This document shows, piece by piece, positions 1-8,452 of a stretch of 64,000 nucleotides of DNA. The stretch's first letter is position 1, and each line of letters opens with the position of its first letter. The stretch spans positions 4,466,501 through 4,530,500 of the forward strand of contig NZ_CP101125.1 in assembly GCF_024296925.1 (NCBI RefSeq), read 5' to 3'. The position numbers were made by a program, and so were the translations under genes. The notes beneath the pieces are model-generated. The model was given only the letters and a program-made list of their open reading frames with translations, had not been told where the DNA came from and searched no databases. Source of the stretch: Pseudomonas nunensis. Lineage in GTDB: Bacteria > Pseudomonadota > Gammaproteobacteria > Pseudomonadales > Pseudomonadaceae.

Positions 1-438
1 CTTATCGCTCTGATGTTCGCCGCCGCCCTGCCAACCGTTGCCATGGCCATGCCTGAAGGTGCCGGCCCGATGGGTGGCCCGCTGGACGGTCCGCGCCACG
101 GCGGTCAGATGCATGACATGCACGGCAAAGGCCCGTACAGCCAGCTGGACCTGAGCCGCGAACAGCGTGAGCAAATCCGCAAAATCATGGGCGAGCAGAT
201 GCATGATCGCAAACAACTGGTCGAGAAATACCTGGAGAAACTCTCCCCGGCTGACCAGAAAGCCATGAAAGACGAAATCGCCACCAAGCATCAGAAAGCC
301 CAGGCCGATGTGCGCGCCGTGCTGAAACCGGATCAACAGAAGAAATTCGACGAGATCCAGAAAAAACAAGCCGAGCGCCGCGCCGAGTGGGCCGAGTTCA
401 AGGCCTGGAAAGCGCAACAGCCGCAAAAAGCGCAATAA
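1..438 (+). CDS. Spy/CpxP-family periplasmic protein (5' end outside window)
   Basis: The reading frame is open from base 1, so the true start lies upstream. The visible part begins inside a signal peptide ending near AMAMPEG, followed by a Gly/Pro/His/Met-rich linker and a charged helical region with the LTxxQ-type motif LSREQREQIRKIM. The Lys/Gln-rich C-terminus is typical of Spy/CpxP periplasmic chaperones. Members of this family bind unfolded periplasmic proteins and are induced by envelope stress. A sensor kinase gene follows on the same strand, which fits a Cpx-like envelope-stress locus whose response regulator would lie upstream, outside the window. Family is fairly sure; specific partner is inferred. 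Confidence 0.8.
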   Translation, partial: LIALMFAAALPTVAMAMPEGAGPMGGPLDGPRHGGQMHDMHGKGPYSQLDLSREQREQIRKIMGEQMHDRKQLVEKYLEKLSPADQKAMKDEIATKHQKAQADVRAVLKPDQQKKFDEIQKKQAERRAEWAEFKAWKAQQPQKAQ

Positions 439-451
439 TGCGATGACCCCG

Positions 452-481
452 GACCCAACGGCCAACACCGTTGGGTCTTTT
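452..481 (+). terminator. Intrinsic terminator after the Spy-like gene
   Basis: Perfect 10-bp inverted repeat GACCCAACGG / CCGTTGGGTC with a 6-base loop, followed by TTTT. It starts 13 bases after the stop codon of the Spy-like gene and separates it from the kinase gene. Confidence 0.85.
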
Positions 482-487
482 GCCATT

Positions 488-592
488 GTAGGAGCGAGCG
501 GTGCGGCGATCCGACTTGCCCGCGAATGCGATTTAACATTCAACAAATTTGTTGATCATGAAATCGCATTCGCGGGCAAGCCTCGCTCCTAC
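488..592. repeat. REP-like inverted repeat pair
   Basis: Outward arms GTAGGAGCGAG and CTCGCTCCTAC flank two inner arms related to GCCCGCGAATGCGAT. The left copy has diverged in the middle. It is the TAGGAGCGAGG variant of the Pseudomonas REP palindrome, found again at 62556-62645. Confidence 0.75.
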
Positions 593-622
593 ATGGGATT
601 TGTATCTGTTTGAGGATTTTCT

Positions 623-1963
623 GTGCGCTCATTGTTCTGGCGTATTCTGGCCAGCTTCTGGCTGGCCATCGCTCTGGTTGCAGGGCTTTCGATTCTGCTG
701 GGGCACATGCTCAACCAGGATGCGTGGATCCTCAGCCGTCATCCGGGCCTCAACACCCTGGCCGAAGAGTGGACGCAAACCTACGAAGCCCAGGGCGAAG
801 AAGCGGCTCAGGACATCCTCGAACAACGCAAACGCCAATATCACATCGACGTCCAGGTGCTCAACGAGAGCGGCGATCCGGTGGTGCGTGGCACTTTCCC
901 GCGTCGCGCCGCCGCATTTGAAGCACGGCAGAACGACGATGATCGCCGCTTGCCGTGGCGCCGCCTGACCGCTGAATACACCAGCGACAAAACCGGAAAC
1001 ACCTACCTGCTGATCTACCGCATCCCGCACCCGGAACTGGATTCCTGGCACCGCGAAAGCCTGCTCTGGCCGTTGAGTGCGCTTGGCATCGCGTTGGTGG
1101 TGCTGACCTTGTTCAGCCTGCTGGTGACGCTCTCGATCACTCGCCCACTCAGCCGTTTGCGCGGCGCGGTGCATGATCTGGGGCAAACCACTTATCAGCA
1201 GAACAGCCTGGTGAAACTGGCCAACCGCCGCGATGAGTTCGGCGTGCTCGCCAACGATTTCAACCGCATGGGCGCACGCCTGCAAAGCCTGATCGGTAGC
1301 CAGCGACAATTGCTGCGGGACGTATCCCATGAATTGCGCTCGCCGCTGGCCCGATTGCGCATTGCTCTGGCCTTGGCCGAGCGGGCCAATCCTGAGGAAC
1401 GAGAAAAACTCTGGCCGCGCCTGACGCGCGAATGCGACCGACTGGAAGCGCTGATCAGCGAAATCCTGGTCCTGGCGCGGGTCGACGCGGATAACGCCAG
1501 TGCCGAGGACGTTGATCTCAACGCCTTGCTGCAAACCCTGCAGAAGGACGCGCAACTGGGCTTCCCGGAACAAACCGTGCGCCTGGAAGCCGAGCCGCAG
1601 TTGAACCTCAAAGGCTGGCCGACCATGATCGAGCGCGCCGTGGACAACCTGTTGCGCAATGCCCAGCGCTTTAACCCGGTGGGTCAACCGATTGAAATGC
1701 AGGCCTCACGCCAGGGTGAACGAATGGTGGTGAGCGTGCGTGACCATGGGCCGGGAGTCGAGGCCGAGCACTTGAACCTGCTGGGCGAACCGTTTTACCG
1801 CGCGCCGGGGCAAACAGCGGCCGGGCATGGCCTGGGGCTGGCCATTGCACGCCGAGCCGCAGAACGGCATGGCGGCAGCCTGGTGCTGGCCAATCACCCG
1901 GACGGCGGGTTTATCGCCAGCCTGGAATTACCGTTGGTACCGGGGGCTGTGGTCCAGCCGTAA
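623..1963 (+). CDS. Envelope-stress sensor histidine kinase (CpxA-like)
   Basis: 446 residues from a GTG start. Two membrane segments (about 4-28 and 148-172) bracket a periplasmic sensor domain of about 120 residues. A HAMP linker follows, then the H-box DVSHELRSPLARL with phosphoacceptor His236, an N-box around NLLRNAQRF, and ATP-lid motifs DHGPGV and GHGLGLAIA. This is the layout of CpxA/EnvZ-type kinases, which autophosphorylate and pass phosphate to an OmpR-type regulator. No regulator is visible downstream, so it is expected upstream of base 1. The Spy-like gene before it supports an envelope-stress role, as does the resemblance to the P. aeruginosa PA3204-PA3206 region (recalled synteny). 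Confidence 0.85.
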   Translation: MRSLFWRILASFWLAIALVAGLSILLGHMLNQDAWILSRHPGLNTLAEEWTQTYEAQGEEAAQDILEQRKRQYHIDVQVLNESGDPVVRGTFPRRAAAFEARQNDDDRRLPWRRLTAEYTSDKTGNTYLLIYRIPHPELDSWHRESLLWPLSALGIALVVLTLFSLLVTLSITRPLSRLRGAVHDLGQTTYQQNSLVKLANRRDEFGVLANDFNRMGARLQSLIGSQRQLLRDVSHELRSPLARLRIALALAERANPEEREKLWPRLTRECDRLEALISEILVLARVDADNASAEDVDLNALLQTLQKDAQLGFPEQTVRLEAEPQLNLKGWPTMIERAVDNLLRNAQRFNPVGQPIEMQASRQGERMVVSVRDHGPGVEAEHLNLLGEPFYRAPGQTAAGHGLGLAIARRAAERHGGSLVLANHPDGGFIASLELPLVPGAVVQP

Positions 1964-1980
1964 AAATGGGTGATGCGAAA

Positions 1981-2067
1981 AGATCGCAGCCTCGTTGCAC
2001 TCGACAGCTCCTACAGGTGTTATGTGAACGCCCGTAGGAGCTGTCGAGTGCAACGAGGCTGCGATCT
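1981..2067. repeat. Perfect 34-bp inverted repeat (CTGTCGAGTG family)
   Basis: Two 34-bp arms, starting AGATCGCAGCC and GTAGGAGCTGTC, are exact reverse complements separated by about 19 bases. It lies between the convergent kinase and nitroreductase genes and could act as a bidirectional transcription barrier. The same family recurs at 39990-40090, and in shorter form at 34632 and 58052. Confidence 0.85.
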
Positions 2068-2075
2068 CTTGATCT

Positions 2076-2642
2076 TTAAGCTTTACCAGGCCAAGCGCTG
2101 ACGAATTCGGCCAGATCAACCTTCTCTGCCACCCGTGGCTCTTTCTGCGGCGTGCCGAGATAAAGGAATGCAATCACCTCTTCCCCATCCGCCAACCCCA
2201 ACCCCTTGGCCACATGCGCCGAGTAAGCCAGCTCACCGGTACGCCACACTGCGCCAATCCCCTGGGCATACGCCGCCAGCAAAATCCCGTGCGCCGCACA
2301 CCCCGCCGCCAACAGTTGCTCGGACTTCGGGTATTTGACGTGATCCTGCAACCGCGCAATCACCACCACCACCAACGGCGCGCGCAGCGGGCCATTGCGG
2401 GCCTTGTCCAGCGCTGCTTCGGACACTTCACCGTCCTGCAACTTCGCCGCTTCAGCCAGCAACTCGCCCATTTGCTCGCGTGCCGCGCCTTCGACGGTCA
2501 GGAAGCGCCAAGGCTGCAAATGGCCGTGGTCCGGCGCACGCAATGCAGCGCCAAACAGCACTTCCCGCTGCTCGGCGGTAGGGGCCGGTTCGACCAGTCG
2601 GGGAACGGAAACACGGTTGAGCAAAGCGTCGAGAGCCTGCAT
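2076..2642 (-). CDS. Nitroreductase family protein (YdjA-like)
   Basis: 188 residues, the usual length of the short FMN-dependent YdjA-type nitroreductases. The N-terminal segment RAPDHGHLQPWRF (about 35-47) is the family's FMN phosphate/ribityl-binding motif, and the C-terminus has the YLGTPQKEP segment. These enzymes reduce nitro or quinone compounds with NAD(P)H; the physiological substrate is unknown. It is divergent from trkH, with about 120 bases between the starts. The start ATG has GGAGG eight bases upstream. Confidence 0.85.
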   Translation of the reverse strand: MQALDALLNRVSVPRLVEPAPTAEQREVLFGAALRAPDHGHLQPWRFLTVEGAAREQMGELLAEAAKLQDGEVSEAALDKARNGPLRAPLVVVVIARLQDHVKYPKSEQLLAAGCAAHGILLAAYAQGIGAVWRTGELAYSAHVAKGLGLADGEEVIAFLYLGTPQKEPRVAEKVDLAEFVSAWPGKA

Positions 2643-2763
2643 CGGCCACCTCCTGTAAAAAATGTTTGGCTATTCTAGCTGCAACCCTGCGGGAGTGCCG
2701 GTTTACATGGCAGGCCTCGCAGGTAGAATGGCGCCCTCCCCACTTTCAGCCCGAGCGGACTTC

Positions 2764-4218
2764 ATGGCGTTGCCGACCTTACGGACTATTGGTTTCATCA
2801 TCGGCATCTTCCTGATCACGCTGGCCATCGCCATGGTCGTGCCCATGGCCACGCTGGTGATTTTCGACCGCACCGGCGACCTGCCATCGTTCCTCTGGGC
2901 CAGCATGATCACCTTCGTCGCCGGCTTGGCGCTGGTCATTCCCGGACGCCCCGAACACGTACACCTGCGCCCAAGGGACATGTACTTGCTGACCGTCAGC
3001 AGTTGGCTGGTGGTGTGTATTTTCGCCGCGCTGCCGTTCCTGCTGACCCAGCACATCAGCTACACCGACTCGTTCTTCGAAAGCATGTCTGGCATCACCG
3101 CCACCGGGTCGACCGTGCTCACGGGCCTGGACAACATGTCTCCCGGCATCCTGATGTGGCGCTCGCTGTTGCACTGGATCGGCGGCATCGGCTTTATCGG
3201 CATGGCGGTGGCGATTCTGCCGCTGCTGCGCATCGGCGGCATGCGGCTGTTCCAGACCGAGTCGTCGGACCGCTCCGAAAAGGTCATGCCCCGCTCACAC
3301 ATGGTGGCGCGCCTGATCGTGGCGGCCTACGTCGGCATCACCATCATCGGCAGCCTGGCGTTCTGGTGGGCCGGGATGAGCCTGTTCGATGCGATCAACC
3401 ACGCGATGTCAGCGATTTCCACCGGCGGGTTCTCCACCTCCGACGAATCCCTCGCCCACTGGAAACAACCGGCGGTGCACTGGGTCGCGGTGGTGATCAT
3501 GATTCTCGGTAGCCTGCCGTTCACCCTGTATGTGGCGACTTTGCGCGGTAACCGCCGGGCGCTGATCAAGGATCAGCAGGTCCAGGGTTTGCTCGGCATG
3601 TTGCTGGTGACCTGGCTGGTGCTCGGCACCTGGTATTGGTGGACCACCAACCTGCATTGGCTGGAGGCGTTGCGGCATGTGGCCCTGAACGTGACGTCGG
3701 TGGTCACGACCACGGGGTTTGCACTCGGGGACTACAGCCTGTGGGGCAACTTCTCGCTGATGCTGTTCTTTTATCTGGGTTTTGTCGGCGGCTGTTCAGG
3801 TTCGACGGCGGGCGGGATCAAGATTTTCCGTTTCCAGGTTGCCTACATCCTGCTCAAGGCCAACCTTAACCAGTTGATTCACCCGCGAGCGGTGATCAAG
3901 CAGAAGTACAACGGTCACCGACTCGACGAAGAAATCGTGCGTTCGATCCTGACCTTTTCGTTCTTCTTCGCCATCACCATTTGCGTGATTGCACTGCTGC
4001 TGTCGCTGCTCGGTGTGGACTGGATGACCGCGCTGACCGGCGCCGCGAGCACCGTGTCCGGCGTCGGTCCCGGCCTTGGCGAGACCATTGGCCCGGCGGG
4101 CAACTTCGCCACCCTGCCGGACGCTGCCAAGTGGATTCTCTCGTTCGGCATGCTGCTGGGCCGACTGGAAATTATTACGGTGTTCGTTCTGTGTATTCCG
4201 GCGTTCTGGCGTCACTGA
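2764..4218 (+). CDS. trkH: Trk potassium uptake membrane subunit
   Basis: 484 residues from the ATG at 2764, the normal TrkH length. The frame is open further upstream, but that extension is not membrane-like. Four pore-loop segments typical of the K+ selectivity filter are visible: SGITATGSTVL, SAISTGGFST, VVTTTGFALG and STVSGVGPGLG. They are spread among about ten hydrophobic helices. TrkH forms the K+ channel of the TrkAH uptake system and needs the cytosolic NAD-binding subunit TrkA, which is not encoded here. The 3' end overlaps the convergent AraC gene by 44 bases. Confidence 0.95.
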   Translation: MALPTLRTIGFIIGIFLITLAIAMVVPMATLVIFDRTGDLPSFLWASMITFVAGLALVIPGRPEHVHLRPRDMYLLTVSSWLVVCIFAALPFLLTQHISYTDSFFESMSGITATGSTVLTGLDNMSPGILMWRSLLHWIGGIGFIGMAVAILPLLRIGGMRLFQTESSDRSEKVMPRSHMVARLIVAAYVGITIIGSLAFWWAGMSLFDAINHAMSAISTGGFSTSDESLAHWKQPAVHWVAVVIMILGSLPFTLYVATLRGNRRALIKDQQVQGLLGMLLVTWLVLGTWYWWTTNLHWLEALRHVALNVTSVVTTTGFALGDYSLWGNFSLMLFFYLGFVGGCSGSTAGGIKIFRFQVAYILLKANLNQLIHPRAVIKQKYNGHRLDEEIVRSILTFSFFFAITICVIALLLSLLGVDWMTALTGAASTVSGVGPGLGETIGPAGNFATLPDAAKWILSFGMLLGRLEIITVFVLCIPAFWRH

Positions 4219-5236
4219 CCTGCTTCGGCGCATCCATCAAACGCGCCCGGTACTCGCCGGGCGTCGCGTCGAACCAGCGGCGGAAGGCGCGGAAGAAGTT
4301 GCTCGGGTCGGCAAATCCCAACAGGTAGGCAATTTCCAGCAGGGTCATGCTGGGCTGCGCCAGGTATTGCTCGGCCAGTTCGCGGCGGGTGTCGTCGAGC
4401 AAAGTCTGGAAACTCGTGCCCTCTTCCTGCAAGCGGCGCTGCAAGGTGCGTTGCGACAGGTGCAACGTCTGCGCCACCGTATCGCGCTTGGGTTCGCCTT
4501 GGGGCAGCAAACGGCATAGCACTTGCCGGGCCTTGTGGGTCACGCGACTTTCAGAAAATCGCGCCAGGTATTCACCGGCAAACCGGTCATGCAGCAGCGC
4601 CATCGCCTCGTTCGCTGTGGGCAGCGGCGCCTCCATGTCAGCACGCTCGAAGATCAACGCATCGTAAGGCGCGTTGAACACCAGTGGCGCGTGGAAGGCT
4701 TGTTTATAGGGTTGAAGATCGGCGGGCTCATCGCCCTGCACCAACACTTTGCGCGGCTGCAGGGTGCGGCCGGTCAACCAGCCGCACAGCGCCAGGGCGC
4801 AAGCCAATGAGGCTTCGGCGCTTTGCCGGGTCGGCGGCAGGTGGTCGCCATGCACCGTCAGAATCAGCGCATAGCCTTCGTCCAGCAATCGAAAACTCAG
4901 GTCTGCGCTTTCGGCAATGATCCGCTGATAGCGCACCAGCCGCTGGAAACCTTCGGCCAGCGTCTGACTGGACATCAACGCGTAGCCGGCGACATGAAAG
5001 GATGCCGGTCGCACCACTTTGCCCATGTTCAGGCCGATTGCCGGGTTACCGGACAGCTCGACCGCGCGCTGCCAGAGCCGCGTCATGGAATCTTGCGGGA
5101 AGCGTGCATCCGGATCATCCAGTGCCGCGTAGTCGAGCCCCAGCTGTTTGAACAGAACCCGGCAATCCAGGCCGTCCATTTCCAGTGCTTTGACAATCCC
5201 CATCGCCCAGCTTGCAGAAGTCGTTCGTTCGCTCAT
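4175..5236 (-). CDS. AraC-family regulator with AraC_binding-type N-terminus
   Basis: 353 residues. The N-terminal part (about 20-210) resembles the arabinose-binding-like domain of the OruR/ArgR-like subgroup. The C-terminal 100 residues carry the double helix-turn-helix, including LLEIAYLLGFADPSNFFRAF (positions about 305-325). Proteins of this subgroup are usually activators of catabolic genes responding to a small molecule. No target operon is adjacent, so the inducer is unknown. Its last codons overlap the end of trkH on the opposite strand. Confidence 0.85.
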   Translation of the reverse strand: MSERTTSASWAMGIVKALEMDGLDCRVLFKQLGLDYAALDDPDARFPQDSMTRLWQRAVELSGNPAIGLNMGKVVRPASFHVAGYALMSSQTLAEGFQRLVRYQRIIAESADLSFRLLDEGYALILTVHGDHLPPTRQSAEASLACALALCGWLTGRTLQPRKVLVQGDEPADLQPYKQAFHAPLVFNAPYDALIFERADMEAPLPTANEAMALLHDRFAGEYLARFSESRVTHKARQVLCRLLPQGEPKRDTVAQTLHLSQRTLQRRLQEEGTSFQTLLDDTRRELAEQYLAQPSMTLLEIAYLLGFADPSNFFRAFRRWFDATPGEYRARLMDAPKQVSDARTPEYTERTP

Positions 5237-5396
5237 GGCGTTTACTTACATGATGAGCCGCATCTCACGGCCAATTACCGAAGGATACTAAAGTGGCGCC
5301 TATTGTCACTGGCTGATGCCAATGATCACTCTAGACTCAAATAAGCTACCCGCAGAACAACTTGCCATCAGAACAATAACCACAGAGATCGCAGTC

Positions 5397-5708
5397 GTGG
5401 AAAACACCAAGCGTTTCAATAGCTTCGCTGAGTTCTACCCGCATTACCTCAGCGAACACAGCAACAGTACGTGCCGACGATTGCACTTTATTGGCACCAC
5501 GCTGGTTATTTTCATCCTGGCGATGACCATCGGCAAAGGCGCATGGCTGTTGCTGATCGCCCTGCCGCTGGCCGGTTACAGCTTCGCCTGGGTCGGGCAT
5601 TTCTTCTTCGAGAAGAATCGTCCTGCCACCTTCCAGCACCCGTTCTACAGCCTGCTCGGCGATTTCGTCATGTACCGCGACATGATTCTGGGCCGCGTGC
5701 CGTTCTAG
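5397..5708 (+). CDS. DUF962/Mpo1-like membrane protein
   Basis: 103 residues starting at GTG 5397 (VENTKRFNSFAEFYPHYLSEH); the frame is open upstream, but that part is not family-like. Conserved features are the N-terminal FAEFYPHYLSEHSN, a hydrophobic pair of helices (about 30-65) and the histidine-containing segments LHFIG, GHFFFEKN and HPFYSLLGD. Yeast Mpo1, the characterised member, is an Fe2+ dioxygenase for alpha-oxidation of 2-hydroxy fatty acids. A similar lipid role here is inference. Confidence 0.75.
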   Translation: MENTKRFNSFAEFYPHYLSEHSNSTCRRLHFIGTTLVIFILAMTIGKGAWLLLIALPLAGYSFAWVGHFFFEKNRPATFQHPFYSLLGDFVMYRDMILGRVPF

Positions 5709-5803
5709 GCTTGCCGGGCCAGCAAAGCGTCCCATGCAGACAGTGCGCCAGTGGATCCAAGTTCTACACTCAATCCGTCACTTCGCAAATAAGAAGATCG
5801 CCG

Positions 5804-6394
5804 ATGAACGCCAATGCCCGTTTCACCCACATGCAGGACGGCACGCAGGAAGACTGGGCGATCATCGCCGCAGACTTCAGTGCCTACGCCCGACAATTGC
5901 CGACACGGATTGTGGCGCACCTGAAGTTGCTTGAGGGTGATTTTGGCGGGTTCCCGGTGGATCGCCTGACCCATTCGCTGCAAACCGCCACCCGCGCCTG
6001 GCGCGATGGCCGCGACGAAGAATACGTGGTGTGCGCCCTGCTGCATGACATCGGCGACACCCTAGGTTCCTACAACCACCCGGACATCGCCGCAGCGATT
6101 CTCAAGCCGTTCGTCAGCGCCGAGAATTTGTGGATGGTGGAGAAACACGGGATTTTCCAGGGTTACTACTTCTTCCATCACCTGGGCATGGATCGGCATC
6201 TGCGCGAGCAATTCAGCGGGCATCCGCAGTATCAGGCGACGATTGAGTTCTGCGCCAAATACGATGCGGCGGCGTTTGATCCGGCGTATGAGACGCTGCC
6301 GCTGAGCTTCTTCGAGCCGATGATGGAACGGTTGTTTGCGCAGCCGAAGAATTCGATCTACAAGGCGGCGATGGAAGAGCACGCGCCGGCCTGA
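5804..6394 (+). CDS. HD-domain protein (MIOX/PhnZ-like)
   Basis: 196 residues. Metal-ligand candidates are His57, the HD pair His81-Asp82 in ALLHDIGD, His92, His115 and an Asp in the KYDAAAFD segment. This is closer to the mixed-valent di-iron HD oxygenase subgroup (inositol oxygenase, PhnZ) and to predicted HD phosphohydrolases than to nucleotide-second-messenger HD enzymes. The substrate cannot be told from sequence. It starts at ATG 5804, about 95 bases after the Mpo1-like gene, and the two may be cotranscribed. Confidence 0.75.
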   Translation: MNANARFTHMQDGTQEDWAIIAADFSAYARQLPTRIVAHLKLLEGDFGGFPVDRLTHSLQTATRAWRDGRDEEYVVCALLHDIGDTLGSYNHPDIAAAILKPFVSAENLWMVEKHGIFQGYYFFHHLGMDRHLREQFSGHPQYQATIEFCAKYDAAAFDPAYETLPLSFFEPMMERLFAQPKNSIYKAAMEEHAPA

Positions 6395-6412
6395 AGACAC
6401 ACCACAACCCAA

Positions 6413-6502
6413 TGTGGGAGCGGGCTTGCTCGCGAAAGCGGTATCACATTCAACATCTACGTTGACTGACACACCGCTTTCGCGAGCAAGCCCGCTCCCA
6501 CA
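6413..6502. repeat. REP doublet (GTGGGAGCGGGCTTGCTCGCGAA family)
   Basis: Two REP palindromes in inverted orientation, about 30-bp arms around a spacer with the frequent CATTCAACATCTACGTTGAC-like filler. It lies between the convergent HD gene and LpxH-like gene. Confidence 0.9.
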
Positions 6503-6528
6503 GGTGATCTGTGGTGACCACCAATGTG

Positions 6529-7344
6529 TTACGCCGGTTCGGCGACCTTCACTACTTTCAACTCCGCCTCTCGCGCCTGGGCATCCGCCAGTCGATACAG
6601 CTCGATTGTGCCGTCCCAGTGCTCGATCAGCGCCGTGCACGATTCCACCCAGTCCCCGCAATTGAGGTAGTCCACCCCGCCAACCTTGCGAATCTCGGCA
6701 TGGTGGATGTGCCCGCACACCACGCCATGCAGCTCGCGCTTGACGCATTCGTGGGCGATGGCTTCTTCGAAGTCGCTGATGAAACTGACCGCGGTTTTCA
6801 CCTTGTGCTTGAGGTACGCCGACAACGACCAGTAACCGTAGCCATACCGGGCGCGCCAGTGATTGAGCCAGCGGTTGAGGGTCAGGGTGAATTCGTAGGC
6901 CGAGTCGCCGAGAAAGGCCAGCCAGCGGTGATAGCGAGTGATGACGTCGAACTGATCGCCGTGGATCACCAGCAAATGCCGGCCATCGGCGGTCACGTGC
7001 ACTGCCTCGTCCACCAACTGGATGTTGCCCAGGATCAGCTTCGAATAACGACGCAGGAATTCGTCGTGGTTGCCGGTGACGTAGATCACCTCGGTGCCGC
7101 GCTTGCTCATGGTCAGCAAGCGGCGGATCACGTTGGTGTGGGCCTGGGGCCAATACATGCCGCTGCGCAGTTTCCAGCCATCGATGATGTCGCCCACCAG
7201 GTAGATCTTGTCGGTGTGGTAGCCCTTGAGAAATTGCGACAGGTGCTCGGCCTGGCAATCCCGGGTGCCCAAATGCACATCGGATATCCATAAGGTGCGG
7301 ACACGTTGTTTACGGCTGGGTTTGGCGAGCTCGGCGCTGGTCAT
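6529..7344 (-). CDS. LpxH-like metallophosphoesterase
   Basis: 271 residues from the ATG at 7344 with GAGGG upstream. The calcineurin-type metal motifs appear in order: SDVHLGT, GDIIDGW, GNHDE, HGDQFD and GHIHH. The spacing matches the UDP-2,3-diacylglucosamine pyrophosphatase (LpxH) family, which cleaves the pyrophosphate bond in lipid A synthesis. Pseudomonads usually carry a shorter canonical LpxH elsewhere, so this longer protein is probably a paralogue (LpxH2-type) whose substrate is uncertain. Confidence 0.8.
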   Translation of the reverse strand: MTSAELAKPSRKQRVRTLWISDVHLGTRDCQAEHLSQFLKGYHTDKIYLVGDIIDGWKLRSGMYWPQAHTNVIRRLLTMSKRGTEVIYVTGNHDEFLRRYSKLILGNIQLVDEAVHVTADGRHLLVIHGDQFDVITRYHRWLAFLGDSAYEFTLTLNRWLNHWRARYGYGYWSLSAYLKHKVKTAVSFISDFEEAIAHECVKRELHGVVCGHIHHAEIRKVGGVDYLNCGDWVESCTALIEHWDGTIELYRLADAQAREAELKVVKVAEPA

Positions 7345-7471
7345 GGGCAACCCTCTGGGATGTTTTTACAAGCTTGCGCCGGTCGGGTTAATTGCCCATG
7401 ACAGTGACGAGTCAATCCTGTGACAGCGCCCGGCCGGTGTAGACTGGCCGCATCTTGCCAGGAGACCTGCG

Positions 7472-8236
7472 ATGAGACCGATCCTCACGCTTCGCCAATA
7501 CAGCCACGACCTGATCGTCCACAGCCACGACCACGCGCAACTGGTGTTCGGCTTGTCGGGCGCGCTGGACTTCGAGGTCGATGGCCAGGGCAGCCAGGTG
7601 GTGCAGCAGAGTTTCGTGGTGATCCCGGCCGGCATGCATCATGCCTGTGGCAGTCCCCATGGCAGTCGTTGCCTGGTGCTGGATGTGCCCGATGATCAAT
7701 GGATTGCCCAGTCGTTGGGGGAGCACGCCGACGCCAGCCGCCGCTTGCTCGACAACGCCGGACGCCTGCCGCTGGATGCTGGGCAAAGCCAATTGGTCAG
7801 TTGGTTGGCGGGCAGTCCGGTAAGCGATCCGCTGATTGCCCAGCAAGGCGCGGTGCTGTTATTGGCCAGCCTCAACCACATCAAACCGGACGTCATTGGC
7901 GGACGACGCCTGCCGTATGCGGCGCTGAATGCGCACATTGATCAGCATGCAGCCTATCCGCTGCAAGTGGCCGATCTGGCGCGCATTGCCGACCTCTCCA
8001 GCGCGCGCCTGCATGCGCGGTTCGTGGCCGAATGCGGGCAGACGCCGATGGATTACATTCGCAGTCGGCGGCTGCACATAGCGGTGAGCTTGTTGCGCGA
8101 CTCGGCGCTGCCGATTGGCGAGATCGCCAGCCGGGTCGGTTACAGTTCCCAGAGTGCCTTTGCGGCGGCGGTGTTGCGCGAATTTGGCGCTTCACCTGGC
8201 AAATTGCGCCGCGAGGCTGGCGACAAAAGTCGATAG
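7472..8236 (+). CDS. AraC-family regulator with cupin N-terminus
   Basis: 254 residues. The N-terminus is a cupin sensor domain (HSHDHAQLVFGLSG, positions about 15-30). The C-terminus is an AraC helix-turn-helix pair ending in IGEIASRVGYSSQSAFAAAV. The start ATG has AGGAG eight bases upstream. The next same-strand gene is an EamA exporter, a common arrangement for a regulator and the efflux gene it controls. That link is inferred from position only. Confidence 0.85.
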   Translation: MRPILTLRQYSHDLIVHSHDHAQLVFGLSGALDFEVDGQGSQVVQQSFVVIPAGMHHACGSPHGSRCLVLDVPDDQWIAQSLGEHADASRRLLDNAGRLPLDAGQSQLVSWLAGSPVSDPLIAQQGAVLLLASLNHIKPDVIGGRRLPYAALNAHIDQHAAYPLQVADLARIADLSSARLHARFVAECGQTPMDYIRSRRLHIAVSLLRDSALPIGEIASRVGYSSQSAFAAAVLREFGASPGKLRREAGDKSR

Positions 8237-8273
8237 TTTGCCGACAGACCTGGCCCGCCTGAACGCGATTAAA

Positions 8274-8406
8274 TGTAGCAGCTGGCGAAGCCTGCGTTCG
8301 GCTGCGAAGCAGTCGTGAAATGCAGAGAACGCGGTGCATCAGGAAGACCGTGCGCTCAGGTTTACGACTGCTTCGCAGCCGAACGCAGGCTTCGCCAGCT
8401 GCTACA
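8274..8406. repeat. Inverted repeat (TGTAGCAGCTGGCGAAGC family)
   Basis: Arms of about 40 bp beginning TGTAGCAGCTGGCGAAGCC and ending in its reverse complement, with a central spacer of about 50 bases. It is a second repeat family, distinct from the GGGAGCGGGC type; relatives are at 18016-18155 and 45909-46054. Confidence 0.85.
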
Positions 8407-8452
8407 AAGATCGACGGTGTCGTCGCTCTGACTCAATTGATCAAGGACTCCA

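Noticed and set aside
2662..2763. Upstream extension of trkH by 34 codons
   Set aside because: The extra residues are not membrane-like, and the ATG at 2764 gives the usual TrkH length.
6062..7291. 409-codon minus-strand frame overlapping the HD and LpxH-like genes
   Set aside because: It crosses a REP doublet and two genuine genes in other frames.
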